Shown here one piece after another: positions 35,881 through 49,500 of a stretch of DNA of 64,000 bases. This stretch comes from Moringa oleifera. Taxonomy: Eukaryota > Streptophyta > Magnoliopsida > Brassicales > Moringaceae. Where the stretch lies: positions 6,448,001 to 6,512,000 of the forward strand of contig JAJFZO010000344.1 in assembly GCA_021397835.1 (NCBI GenBank), in the 5' to 3' direction. How positions within the stretch are numbered: position 1 is the stretch's first letter; the number at the start of each line of letters is the position of its first letter. The notes under the pieces were generated by a model. That model saw only the letters and a list, made by a program, of their open reading frames with translations, made no database searches and had not been told where the DNA came from. The translations under genes and the position numbers were made by a program.

Positions 35881-38800
35881 ATGATGTTTGTGGCAAGGTT
35901 TGTTGGGAGGAGATTCTTGGCTGCTGCAGCTCAGTCGGAATCTGCTGCCGCTGCCGGTGCTGCTTCTACTGCTAGGACAGGCCATAATCCTCTCGAGCAG
36001 TTCTTCGAGGCAGATAGAAGCCAAGATGAAGACAAGCCTGTTGTGTATGGTACGATCTTTAATTTATTTCGTTTCATTCTGGTTGCTCCTTGTGTAGGCT
36101 ACAGGGTGCTTTGCTCTGTTGGTTCTTGTTTGTGGTATTGATGAATGATGAACGCAAGTTACTTTGAAGCAAACTCAGTGAATATTGAATTTCGAAGTTA
36201 CCTTGAAACAAACTGAAAAAATTGGGTTATGTAATATAAGATTATTTGGTTTCTATGTGACGTGAAATTCTCTGTAACATGAGTTTCCTCAGACTAGAAC
36301 TTTTATTGGTTTTCCATTTCCCTTTTGCAGTTTTGGTTTAATCCAGAACAGTTAGAAAACATTACTCGTGCACAAGTAATGATGTGAAACACACAACTTT
36401 ATGATTGTTTCATAAAATGTCAATTTTGGCATAGACACACTTGAAATGTATCATCAATGCTCCAAAACATGGAAGTTGGAACCCCTTCAAGCACACTGGG
36501 TTGCATTAACACTAGAAGCTTCCACAACTTTAATTTTATGTTTCATCCATCTTTGTTTCAGTGAATTAATTCTGATGATATTAACACACATATATTTTTT
36601 TTTTTTTGTGGTTGGGGGGGTGGGGGGGAGCTGGCTGCTGAGGAGATGGATAATTTACGTGCTAGTTTATTTATTGATATATGTGCATGGAAAAATCCTC
36701 TGGGTTTTGAGCTGGGTTGTGGTTTTTAGTGTTTAGAGTACTTCCTGATATTTGAACTTTGACATTTGTAGTGTAGCATTAGCATTGTTGAGGGATATCA
36801 TCTTGTCTGTTGTGTGTATGAGAATGACTAGCCTTCTCTTCTTAGAGAAGAGCCAATAAATCCTTGGTCATCTTACTAAATTTCTGCTTAAAAACCAGAT
36901 TAAGTATGAAAGGCTATTTTATTTGAACGTTTTTGATATTTCTTCTACAGTTTTTTTTTTTTTTGGGGCGGGGGGGGGGGGGGGGGAATCTTTTTGGTTT
37001 TAAATCTTACCTTCTTTTACCAATCTGGCAATAATCCAGTAAATATACAGTTTTAGATGAAGTAGATTGCTCTTGCAGTAATATACTTGTTGTAACCTCT
37101 GATAATATATATATATATATAGCCAACTATTTAGTAGTTCTTTTTTTGGGAATTATGACTGATTTATAGTCATTGACTTGACCTGGAGCAACCATTTCAA
37201 TGGGATCTGTGCATCCTCTAACAAAGAGAATACGAATAACAGTGAATTTAACAACTAAAAGTTGCTGGTCTAGCTGCAATGTGTTTTCGGGTATGCCTCT
37301 AGCAGGTTTTGCGATCATTACTTATGCCAATGAGCTGAATGCTTTAGATCAATTGATGTGAGCATTAGATTGATACAATGTCTTTTGCTCATTCATATGG
37401 TTTTGCAGTAACTTGGAGCTATCCATATCCGATTCTCAGTGAGCTGCTTGAGAATTGATTGGAGAAAATATAATTTTAACTGTAGTTTTCATGATATGAC
37501 AAGAGACATGTCTTGTCCCATAATCAATTCATCATGTTTTCTTAATTTAAAAAGTTCAAAAGGTTTCTGATGGGCATGTTCTTTCATTAAGATTTTACAA
37601 GAAAAAAAAAAATCTTTTAACATTTCACTGCTGTCAGGTCGAAGTTGGAAAGCATCTGAATTGCGATTGAAGTCTTGGGATGATCTTAATAAGCTCTGGT
37701 ATGTTCTTTTAAAAGAGAAAAACATGCTGATGACTCAGCGTCAGATGCTTCATGCTCAGAACCTGCGGTTTCCAAATCCAGAGCGTATTCCAAAGGTATG
37801 TGAAAAGTTACATTTTATGACCTCGAAGAGTGTGTCTGTGTTCTGTGTCAAACTAAAGGTGCAACAATTATATGATTCAGAAGTTATTCTAGACCTTATA
37901 TTAAATCAAAGGTGAACTGAGTGACTTCCCTTTCACTTTTATGGTATTGTCTATGCATAGTGAGAGGTTGCACTCAGTTTAATCATGAATCAGCGAAGTA
38001 TTTATTTTTGGAAGAAATTCGTGAAGAACTTCTTTTGAAACTTGATTGTGAAATACTGAGAATTTGAGCATAAAAAGAGAAATGAAAGAATTATGACACT
38101 GGCTTGGCAATATAAAGCAATTTGCCTTCAAGATTTTATATGTTGGCTTTCATAAGATCATTGAATCCAGCTTATAAAAGACCCAGAAGTTGATCTCTGC
38201 ATTATGTTTTGTCCCCTGAACTTATTCTGGAGATGACTATACTTGTTTGCGGATTTTTGTATTAGGCCATCTCCAATCCTATACACTAAATTGGTGTTAC
38301 AATATTATTTTAATAATATAAATAATAATTACAATAAAAATATTTATAAATATTGATTAATTTATAAGTATTTTTAAAATAATTAATATAATTTAAAATT
38401 TTAATTTATATTTATATATTTTTTAAAAAATTAATATTATATAATAAATTATAATTTTTAGTAATTTTGAAATTAATAATTTATCAATTAAATTTCATAA
38501 AAATATTTTAACTGTAATTTTAACTTAATTATTTTTATGAGTTACTTATATTTTTACGATAATATATAATTTTTTGATAGAGTAGTTTTACATACATGAT
38601 TCAAATCGATATTAAAATTTCATTACATAATTGGTACAAAACAAAAGAAAATCACTAACACATTACAATATTTAGTTTTCTGAGTTAGTGGATCATTTAA
38701 TCCTTTTGATCAATATTTTGGTGGTGTAAGAGGAAGTGGAGATGACTTTTCCACATTTTAAATAGTTCTAAAGTTAGTTTATTATTGTTAAAGTATTTTA

Positions 38801-40690
38801 ATTTTAATTAATGTTGTAATTTCAGTTTAAGTTGTAATTGTTAATGTGTTGTTATATTTATTGTACTGTGTTATCAATTGAAATTTTTATCATGTTCATG
38901 CAAAAATTTAAATAATATCATAAATTATAAATTATTTTAAATTTTTATATATTTTTAAATAATAATTTTAATAATATATATAATTTTATTATTAATTAAA
39001 TAAAACAAAATTATATATTGAATATTGATCTTATTTTGAAGATCTTGATGAGATATTCTTAACGGTATAATTTTTTTTAATAATATCATATATTTATTAA
39101 GTTATTAATCAAAAATATATTTGATTCAAAACTTTTAAAAAAGTAATTTGTAAAAAAAAATTATTTTAAAATTTCATCAATTTGGTGCAGCTACAGTGCT
39201 GCACCAAATTGAAGGCATCAATTTACCGTCTCTTTGGAGACGATTTCACTTTGTTTTTGACGGCAAAATGCCGTTTTACCGTCTCCTTAGTCTTACACAC
39301 TGCACAGTTAAGTTTTCTTTTCAGCATTTCTATGTAAACATGGACAGCAAAACTGCCAGCTGTATTGCCAACTACTGCGTTTTTAGGGTGCCATTTGGGT
39401 GGTAAACAACAATGAAGTCCCTGCTATTGGCAACTTTCTCTTTTCTGGTTTCGGTCATTCTCAGATCCGCTTGTCTTATGCATCAACTTGCTTTTGCCCT
39501 CTTATTGATTGTGCATAGGTCTCCCAAACTGGTTACCCATTGGGTTCCTTTGTTTGGTGCCCAGATGGTCATACTCTGAAAATCTGAGAATAGAATGTGT
39601 CATGTACTCATTGTCGATTTACACATTTTTTTTTTCTTTTACAGATTTTTATAGATATATATGATTGAGATATGGACAATGAAGAAAAGACAAACCAGAC
39701 ATGTTTAATGCATTATTGTCAGAATTTTCAGTGATTCTGATAGTGATAAGAGCCTTGGGTGAACCATATCTCAAAAGTTAGCTGATATAGTAGAAGAACC
39801 CAAAACTTTATAACTCCTACACATAAAGCCTATATTTGCGATGTGAGATCAAGTTCTTAACATTCCATCACGCTTCGTGGCACCAACATACACACAAGCT
39901 GACTGCACACTAGTCTCTTGATTAGTGTCAGGTGAACACTCCAATACTAGTGTCATTTCATACCTCAAAAGCTAGCTGTTGAGGTGGGAGAACCCAAAGC
40001 TTTATAACTCATACTTTTGATGTGGAATCAAATTTCATACATTGCAACTAGAAGCTTAACAGATACATGGTTGAATAATGATACGAGGATCGTGAGCTCT
40101 TATTTATTGATGTTACTGTGAATATATTTGCTTTCTGTTCATGGTTTAACTGGCAAATTTGGGGTAGAGAAGTGGAACTACTTTGTCTTTATGCAATAGA
40201 GCTCTTTCTTAAACTAGTTACTTGATATGTTAGGTTCGACCCAGATTTCTTGAAGTAAAGTCTTTAGCTCTGCAAATCATATTCTTCCTAAATACATTTA
40301 AATTTGTGTTTAGTCATTTATCTACTAGATCCTCGTTAATAGTTTACTTATTGTAGTAATGCCATGTGTTCTGGGTATAAACACTATTGACTAGAATTAC
40401 CTTCTCTTCTAATTTTTGGCTTATGGTCCTCTTTCAATATAAATTTTTATGACGCCTTGTCGTGATCTACTTGAGTTGTCACTTGCTCTGCAATGTATCC
40501 AAATCATCTTGCTTTCCTTCCATCTTCCTAGATACAACATTTCCTAATCAGATTCTTGGTTTTGAATGGTCATGAAATTCAGGTGAGGAAATCAATGTGT
40601 CGTATAAAGCAAGTACTCACTGAGAGGGCAATTGAAGAACTAGATCCCCGGAGGTCTGCTGAAATGAAGAGAATGATAAATGCTTTATGA
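35881..40690 (+). CDS. Mitochondrial large-subunit ribosomal protein uL29m (L47)
   Basis: Three in-phase exons, 35881-36049, 37638-37795 and 40583-40690, give 144 residues. The N-terminus ([17 protein letters not shown]) is Arg/Ala-rich with no acidic residues, a good mitochondrial presequence. After it come [20 protein letters not shown], then the MRP-L47 core [19 protein letters not shown] and [15 protein letters not shown], and the [10 protein letters not shown] tail. These match plant MRPL47/uL29m, which sits at the exit-tunnel rim of the mitoribosomal large subunit. Translation could start at 35881 or at the adjacent 35884 ATG. Intron 2 is 2.8 kb and carries a MITE-like insertion (about 38265-39300). 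Intron 1 holds long G homopolymers. The exons themselves show no damage. Confidence 0.92.
36965..36986. repeat. T14-G4-C-G17 homopolymer tract in uL29m intron 1
   Basis: A run of T (36951-36964) passes directly into GGGG, one C and 17 G. Similar A/T-G/C homopolymer junctions occur at 24966-24984 (19 C then A), 36605-36628 and 51098-51111 (14 C). Lengths of such runs are unreliable in most sequencing data. Confidence 0.85.
38265..39300. mobile_element. MITE-like insertion in uL29m intron 2, includes copy B
   Basis: The left border GGCCATCTCCAA (38265-38276), preceded by TTA, is the reverse complement of the right border of copy A at 33065-33076. The right part (39006-39290) matches copy A, including a perfect hairpin AATTTGGTGCAGC-TACAGT-GCTGCACCAAATT and the ACCGTCTC/GAGACGG inverted blocks. 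The right border itself is degenerate (CTCCTTAGTC). It could be one roughly 1-kb non-autonomous element or two nested ones. It lies entirely within an intron and does not touch the splice sites. Confidence 0.55.
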
Positions 40691-43069
40691 TTTCCTCTCA
40701 ACTTAGTATGGATTTCTGATGGTGCCACTAATGGTTGCGGAATGTCGTGCTGCCAAATTTTGTGTGCATGAGACTTCGTCTTTTGGGTAATTCAGAAGCA
40801 TTTGCTTCTCTTCGCTAGATGGGAATGTCACCAATACTGTTAGGATCCATCAACAGAAGGCTTTATGTCTTTAGACACTGTACTGTCAATGTTTGGCTTA
40901 GTTTTATGGAGTAAAATCATATTTCTGAAGCAATAAGCATGAATTCATGGTAGCTTTTCAATGCTAGCTTGAGGAGCAGAGAACTTACATCAAAACAAGT
41001 GATCTAAATGGTGAGACATTGATATATAAGGTGTATACAAGAGAATATTACTACTGAAGTCTTTTGGATAGTTATTAACTCTTTCAACTAATAATTTGAA
41101 AGTACATTAATGGGAGTTTCTCCAGTCTTTGGATTCTTGTCTTATCTTCCACAGAGCTTCAAGGTCAATCAAGGCATCTGGAGTTCAATGCATGAGATTG
41201 CACTGATGTCTTTTACTTGAATGGGTGTCTTGATGTCAGGTGTGGGGCTGTGTTTGAGAAATGGATTCATCAACATTTACAGGACGGCCTCTTTTCATTA
41301 GCTGTAGTGTCCTTTATCTTTTTTCTTGAGGGTCATAGCAAAGAGCAAACTTTTTCTGTTTTCAGCTATTATATGAATAAGGACAGGCTGTAGAACTCAG
41401 AGTGGATCGACAAAAGTCAAATGAAATCACTTTAGTAGGGCGCTTCAGCATGAAGAAACAGATTTCTGCATCAAATATACCCTAAGCCTTAAGGATCCAA
41501 TGGTGTCATTTTCAGGGCCAAACAAGCCTATGAATGCTTTCAATGCTTAGCTATAACTCCCATTGCCTCAGCTGTGTTACAACCCTATTGACAAGCTGTC
41601 CTGAAAACAATGAAATGTCAATACATGGAACACTCTAATCTCCCTATCATTATAAGGAGAGAGAACATATTGAAAACACCATCGTTCCTTTAACTCTCTT
41701 TGGTCCAAAATCTACGAAGGTATAGACAACCATTCTGGTATCTGTTATCTCCCTTTCTCCCCCTGTTAGGTGCCAAAGAGTGATAATACATGGCATGGTC
41801 CCCAAGTATATTATTGTTGCAGAGTACCAAAGCTGATTCGTGTTTTATTCTTGGCCCTCACCAGCAATCAATAATGTTACTGATAAGGGAATTGAAGGGA
41901 CCCAAATTGCCCTTTTGCACTTCCCACCCAAAGAAGAGAAACAGAGGACAAAATTGAAAAGGAAATTTGGATTTTGATTGCCATTGGGTATTCAACTTAA
42001 GGTTGCTTTCTTAAGGAAGTTGTTCTACTCAGTAAACCAGTCTTTTGGATTGGATATTTGGTTTTTGTACTTTGGATTGATGGGCTTTTCTTTAAAAAGT
42101 TTCAAAATGTTTATAGAAATGATTTTTGAAATAAAATTTTACCTCAAATACATATAAAAATTAAAAAAATATTTTTTTATTTAATAAATTAATTTGTTAA
42201 ATTAAATATATTTTAACCTTCTTTGCACGAAGCTTGCAATAGAAGGGCACGGCATGGGCCTCCATGGAAGAACACGAACCTTCATGGATGGCAGTGAAGG
42301 GGAAAGTTTGGGCATAGATTAATCAAAACTCAGAGACCCACTTGACCATAATGGGAAAATCTGAAACCCTCAGCACCAATCCGAGAAAAGAATCTGTCAC
42401 TTCTTTCAGTTTTGTCTTGAACGGTGGTTCAGCAAAGATTATCTGTAATGATTGAAGCAATCACAATCACATAAATTTGCATGAAAATGACTTTTATCAT
42501 TCCCTAATTTGACAACCCCACCCGTTGTCCCTCACATAATATGAACTCTAACGCCCTGTTTGGCAAGAAAGAAAATGGAGGAAACCAGAAGAAAACCCAT
42601 GAATGAATAACTCATGCTTACTCGGGCATAAAAATAAAAATAAACATTAAAAAAAAAAAGACAAATAATTTTCTTAAGGAGGAACGGAACATTTACATCA
42701 CACCCTTCTTACTTTTCGGTAATGGGTTGGAACATCACATGACAACCTTAACTTCTCCATCACATGCATAATGTCTCGCTCGTGTGGAGCTGTGACCCAA
42801 GTGAAATGACATTTTTGTGCTCTTCTTAAAATGCCACTGCGGGTGGCTCTATCACACCCGCAGCAACAGCACGTATAAAACTTGTCCTAGCTAACCATGG
42901 CAAGGAGAGACCCCACGTTTAAGAAAAAGTAAGTCAAATAGGGAGGGATCGGTCAAAGCAGCTGTCACCTCACCCACAGCTGGTGCCGTCCATTTCCTTA
43001 ATCTAAAGCCTGCGTGATTTCCACCTAAGTAACCGCCCTGTCATTTTATCACGCACGCTGCCCCCACCC
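40691..43069. other. Intergenic region uL29m-SUO
   Basis: The first few hundred bases are the uL29m 3' UTR. I see no further gene, RNA gene or clear element. The 42070-42210 stretch is AT-rich. The 42890-43070 stretch becomes GC-richer as the SUO promoter approaches. Confidence 0.5.
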
Positions 43070-43513
43070 ATGCCCGATCTGCCCGACCCTGCCCGCTCTG
43101 GCTCTGCCAAGTACCCAAGTACACCTTTGCTTTTCCCGTCTCTCTCTCTCTCTTCGATTCTCCTTCTCTGCTTGCGATTTTCTCTTTCTAGATGTTGCTC
43201 GTATTTTCTCTTTCTAGATCGAAAGGCGGCTCCAAGTATGCAATCGTCTCTCTGCGCCGGTTGGTCTGTCTGTTGATGGATCTGAGGTTTGATTAGATCA
43301 AAGAATCTTATCGTCAGTTGGGAACCCTAGAAACCGGTTTTCGATTGGTCGCGTGGAGAAAATAGGGTTTTCCTTGGGGAAATGGTGAAAGGTGGAGTTT
43401 AGGTGCATCTAGGGTGTGGAATTGGTGAGAATTTTTGTTGAAAAGGGGTATTTGCGCGGAAAAAGAAAAAGGAGGGGATTAATGGTACTCGAAGGGGAAA
43501 ATGCAAGGTGGCT
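43070..43513 (+). promoter_or_regulatory. Probable SUO 5' leader with several upstream ORFs
   Basis: A CT-rich stretch (43137-43200) with a repeated ATTTTCTCTTTCTAGAT (43182 and 43203) precedes a series of upstream ATGs. 43276-43296 encodes 6 residues and 43382-43402 encodes 6. 43482-43592 (36 residues) and 43501-43533 (10 residues) both overlap the main ATG at 43514 in other frames. The ATG at 43501 has A at -3. Inference: the leader could lower SUO translation. The transcription start is not known, so the first ORFs may not be transcribed. Confidence 0.5.
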
Positions 43514-46500
43514 ATGCATGGAAGGGCATGTGACGAGAGGAAAAGGGGCCGGCACATGTGGACAGCTCCCTCGCGTACTACTGCAGGTGTGAACGCTGAT
43601 GTTTCTTCGTCTTCCTCATCGTCTTCACCCAATTCTTTCTGCAAGGTAATCAATCGGATTGTTTGTATTTTCCTGTGCTTCCATTATGTTGTGGATTGAC
43701 TTTTGACAGATTATGATGAGTGAATGAATGAGCTAGTTATATGTTGTGTGATTTTGGTTTGATTCATGTGGCCAAGAAGGAGATAGATTTACTTTTGTGT
43801 AAATGTTATGGTTTTGGGTTTGATAATAGGGAGTGAAGGAAATCAATGGTCTTTTGTGACTTCTGTTGGCTTGATAGATATGAGATGGAGGAATTGCAGT
43901 CAGACTTTGAAGTGTGTTCGGCTTAGCTGATATTAGCTGACCGATTAAGAAGAAATAGCATTTTAGTATTAGAGGTGTTTGCTTGTTTAGGGGTGATTTT
44001 GTGGTTAACGTCGTGGGTCTGGTACATCTAAGCTGTTTAGCATCTCAAAATTGCTTTTCAGGTAGTGTGCTCGATTTATTATGTGACACCTTTGTGCTGG
44101 GCAACAAAAATTTCCCCTTCGCACATCCATAATTTATGCATGAGAACTGCAATAAGAACTTTTGTTTGGTTTATGTATTTGCAAATTGAAATGGTGGATT
44201 GATTTTGTAGTTCAAGTGTCATTTTCTGTTCTTGTTGAGTTCTTATGTCTAAACCTACTTCTGATTGAGCAAAGTGTATATATTATTCTAACTCTGAAGA
44301 AATCAGATATCTTTGTAGTGTAATAGGGGAGATGATAAAGTTATTCAGAATTCAGGTAGATAAATGGGAAAATAATTATGCATCAATATTAAGTCAGTCT
44401 ACTTTTTGTAATAGTGGGTGGAATGAGTGGTTAGGGATTATGAACCTTGCAAGGGGCCCTAGGTTTGCCCTTAAGAATCATAATTTTATTTTTCACCGAT
44501 TTCTTTTCGACTTCTTCAGGATCAGTAGTCTGAATTTTCTTCCCATAGAGGGATATGCTAGTTCACCTTTCTGAGGCTGATAAGCAGAAAACATTTAATG
44601 CTATTACGATGATGGCCTCTGTCTGATACTTCAGTTGCGTGATTTAATTAATGTCTACTATTGGTCGCAATTTGCTCTTGGAAATTTTGAAAGCCCAAAT
44701 TTTACTGGTTTTGGACCTTGAGGAAGTTTTCTGGTTTTATTAGTCAATTAAAATTGAGACTGATGTTCTCTTTAGCAGGCTTATCTGTTTTTATACCCAT
44801 TATCAAAATTTTTTTTCTCTTTGGGACATAAGTGCAGCTAAGGTTGTCAGTGTCGGTTTATCTCAACCATTTCCTTTTGTAGAGAGTAGGTTTAGGAGTT
44901 TTACATTTTCTTAGTAGTAGATGCTTGATAGTTGCCTTGTATGCATCTTGTTTTCTTGGTGCGGAATTTCTGTTTGGAAGGATCACAGTTTAGATGGCTG
45001 TAAATGAGCAATGGTAGAACATGGCATTTGCATCTGTTGGTTAAGGTGGAACATGTTGTTGTTCTTTGACAGCTGACATTAGATCATTATCATATTATCT
45101 GAGAAACATGAAGTTTTTCAAAGATTGGATATGCTTGATATGCTTACATGTCTTATCTGACTGCTGCTCGTGGCTATGAACCTCTGGGTAGTTGAAAGTT
45201 TTCTTTTACCCTTTTCAAATGTCTGATTGTTATATTTTGGTATTACTTACTGGTTCAAGTGGTTTACAAAAGTATTCATGCTAGTTGTTGTTATCTGCTG
45301 TTATTTTGATCTAACGAATAAGTTTGTACAGCATTAATAATGCTGAATCTGTTGTACATATATAATGCTGTTTTGTATTGTAAGACAAGTCACTCATTAT
45401 TGGCCTTGTTGTGTAAATGCGACTTTGTTCAGCTTTTCTTTTATCTAAATTATTTTATGGTTTTGAATCCCCGCCTCCCAAAACAGGATGGACGTGCAAT
45501 TAGTGTTGGTGACTGTGCTCTTTTCAAACCGTCTCAGGATTGCCCGCCTTTTATAGGAATAATTCGTTGGGTGACTGCTGGTAAAGAAAATAAGTTGAAG
45601 TTGGGTGTTAATTGGCTTTATCGACCTGCTGAAGTGAAGCTTGGCAAAGGCATCCTTTTGGAAGCTGCGCCAAACGAATTGTTTTATTCCTTTCATGAGG
45701 ATGAGATTCCTGCTGCATCCTTACTTCATCCGTGTAAAGTTGCTTTCCTTCCTAAAAGTGTTGAACTTCCATCAGGGATCTGCTCTTTTGTGTGCTGGCG
45801 AGTTTATGACATCACAAACAGTTGTTTATGGTGGCTGACTGATCAAGATTACATTGATGTGAGTTTAGGTATTTTTTCAGATTTGATATTTCGGATTTAA
45901 TTGTAGATTCTTTGGGTAGGTAATGCCTTCTTTTTCTACAGGAACGACAGGAAGAAGTAGATCAGCTATTATATAAGACACGTTTAGAAATGCATGCTAC
46001 AGTGCAGCCAGGTGGCCGTTCTCCTAAGCCGATGAATGGTCCAACATCAACTCCACAGGTAAAACCTGGGTCAGATAGTGTACAGAATAGTGCCTCCTCA
46101 TTTCCTTCTCAGGGTAAGGGAAAGAAAAGAGAACGTATGGATCAGGGTTCTGAGCCTGTCAAACGGGAGCGTTCTTCAAAAATAGATGACGGAGATTCTG
46201 GTAATAGCAGATCTGAAACTGTTTTGAAGTCTGAGATTGTGAAAATTGCTGAGAAGGGGGGACTTGTGGATTCTGAAGGAGTTGAGAAATTGGTACAACT
46301 AATGCTGCCTGACAGAAACGAGAAGAAAATAGACTTGGTTGGCCGTTCCATGCTTGCTGGTGTGATAGCAGCCACAGATAAGTTCGATTGCCTGAGCCGG
46401 TTTGTCCAGCTAAGGGGTTTGCCTGTGTTTGATGAATGGCTGCAGGAGGTCCATAAAGGGAAGATAGGTGATGGTAGTAGTCCTAAGGATAGTGATAAAT

Positions 46501-49500
46501 CTGTTGAGGAATTCCTTTTAATTTTACTTCGTGCTCTTGACAAGTTGCCTGTAAATCTTCATGCTCTTCAGATGTGTAACATTGGGAAATCTGTAAATCA
46601 TTTGCGTTCACATAAAAACTTGGAAATTCAGAAGAAAGCAAGGAGTCTAGTTGACACGTGGAAGAAACGTGTTGAGGCTGAAATGGATGCCAAGTCAGGT
46701 TCCAATCAGGGTGTCTCCTGGCCTACTCGACCTCGTATTCCTGAAGCTTCTCATGGTGGGAACAGGCACTCAGGTGGATCCACAGAGGTTGCTGTGAAGA
46801 GCTCAGTAACACAAATTTCAGCTTCTAAAGCAGTCAAGGTTGTCCAGGGCGACAATACTACGAAGTCTGCATCTCCATCCCCTGGGTCTATGAAATCAGC
46901 ACCTTCACCTGCATCAGTTAGTACAAGCTTGAAAGATGCACAGCCCAGAAATACTACTATTTCTGATCTTCCTATAACAGCAGCAAGGGATGAGAAAAGT
47001 AGCAGCTCCAGTCAGTCCCACAACAATAGTCAATCTTGTTCAAGTGACCATGCTAAAGCAGGGGGTTTCTCTACGAAGGAGGATGCAAGGAGCTCTACTG
47101 CTGGTTCAATGACCGTGAATAAGAACTCAGGTGGCTCTTCAAGGCATCGGAAATCAATAAATGGCTTCCCAGGATCAGCTTTATCTGGGGGTCAGAAGGA
47201 AACTGGCTCAAGCAGAAGTTCGTCACTGCAAAGAAATCAACCTTCAGAAAAATTATCACAGTCCACTTTGACATGTGAAAAGGTTCTTGATGTGCCTGCA
47301 GTTGAGGGGAACAGTCACAAGTTGATTGTTAAGATTCCAAATCGAGGTCGTAGTCCTGCCCAAAGTGCCAGTGGAGGATCTTTTGAAGACCCTTCAGTCA
47401 TGAATAGCAGAGCTTCTTCTCCTGTGCTTTCAGAGAAGCATGATCAATTTGACCGTAACTTGAAGGAGAAGGTTGATACTTATCGACCTCATATTGCATC
47501 AGATGTGAATACTGAGTCATGGCAGAGCAACGATTTTAAAGATGTGCTGACTGGGTCTGATGAGGGGGATGGGTCTCCTGCTGCTGTTCCTGATGAAGAG
47601 CGCTGTAGGACTGGTGACGATAATAGGAAGGCGGCAGAAGTTTTAAAAGCTGCATCTTCATCATCAGGAAATGAGCTTAAATCTGGGAAGTTGCATGAGG
47701 CATCATTCAGCTCTATAAATGCTTTGATTGAAAGTTGTGTCAAGTACTCGGAAGCCAATGCATCTATGCCAGTTGGGGATGATGTTGGAATGAATCTTCT
47801 TGCTAGTGTGGCTGCTGGAGAGATGTCCAAATCTGATATGGTTTCACCAACTGGTTCTCCAAAATTAAACACCTCCATTGTTGAGAACTCTGGCACAGGC
47901 AGTGATTCGAGAGTGAAATTTTTTCCTGTTGATGATTTACCTAGAGACCGAAGTCAGTCCACTGATGTGGCTGATAGTGGACATGACAAGCAGGTCATTA
48001 TTTCTGATACTTCCTGGGCAAAACATGCTGATGGTAAGACAACTTTGAAACCTGTGGGAGATTTCAGCGGGAGTTTGAATTGTTCCTGCAAGGATTTGCA
48101 GCAAAATGCAGATCAATGCCTAGAAAGCAATGAAAAATTAGAACATGAGGTAATGGCTGCTTCAGTATCGGTGCCTCCCTCAAGCAATGTTGAGAGGACC
48201 TTGGATGCTGATGGAAACAAAGAACTTAAGGAGGAAAAGGCAGGTGGTTTAGTGGATACAGACCTCAATTCAGATTCTAAAAAAGTGAGCGGTTCTTTGT
48301 TAACTGAAGGCAAGGTTATTGAATCAGGTCTACAATTAGGGACTGAGGCTATTGAAGGTTCATCATCTCACCTGTCATTAGGGACTGACAGCAACAATAA
48401 GAAAGAAGAGAAATCACCACCTATGATGATGTCTTCTGAGTTTGTTAAGGGAACAGATGATGATCTGCTGGTCCCTTCTGGTTGTTGTAAAGACACAGTT
48501 TCAGTTAATGTAGAGGAAGTGAAGGTGGAGAAGGCTGATGAAATGGACACTAGAAGTCTTGTCAATTGCACAGAAAAACAGAAAACTGATGGAGACTTCG
48601 GTGCTTCCATGTCTACTGAGAATCAAGTTGTGGCTGGTTCAGAACCGTTTCTCACTAATCATAAAGTTGAGCATGTGGAGGAGAATTTGGATAGTAGTGA
48701 GATTAATGAGCAACATTATGAAGGACCAGCTCTTCCAAAAGCATCATCGTTATGTCCAGTGCAAGAAACCGGACTGTATGTGAGGCCTAGGGGATCGAAG
48801 ATGACTGTTACTGAGGCAGATGAAGCGGAGGAATGTACATCTACTACCGGGGATGCTTCTTCTTTCTCTGTCTCTGCTGCAGGGGGGTCAGATATGGATG
48901 CAAAGGTGGAATTTGATTTGAATGAAGGCTTTAATGCAGATGATGGAAAATATGGGGATTCAAATAACTTGACAGGACCTGGATCATCAGCGCCAGTTCA
49001 ATTGATTAGCCCATTGCCTTTTCCTGCATCGATAACAGTGGCTGCTCCTGCAAAGGGCCCCTTTGTGCCACCCGAAGATTTATTAAGGAATAAAGGGGCA
49101 CTTGGTTGGAAGGGATCAGCAGCCACTAGTGCATTTCGGCCGGCTGAACCTAGGAGGGTCCTGGAGATGCCTCTGGGTACAACTAACATATCTCTGCCTG
49201 ATGTTCCTGCCAGCAAGCACAGTCGTCCTCTGTTGGATTTTGACTTGAATGTACCAGATGAGAGAATCCTTGAGGATTTGGCTTCTCGTAGTTCTGCTCA
49301 GGTTACTAGTTCTTTATCCAATCCTGTAAGTAATCGTGATTCTGCACGTGATGAGATGATGGGTTCTGCACATTTTCGTTCTTCTGGAGGACTTGATCTT
49401 GACCTGAACCGAGTTGATGAGCCTGCTGATATGGTTAATCACCCAATGAGCAACAGTCATAGGCTTGATACTTCATTTCAGCAAGTGAAATCATCATCAG

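Noticed and set aside
40225..40250. GGTTCGACCC resembling a tRNA T-loop
   Set aside because: No matching T stem, anticodon arm or acceptor stem around it; it lies in a uL29m intron.
46142..46543. 133-codon open frame on - inside the SUO large exon
   Set aside because: It is the antisense of the TFIIS-N coding region, Ser-rich by complement of coding composition.
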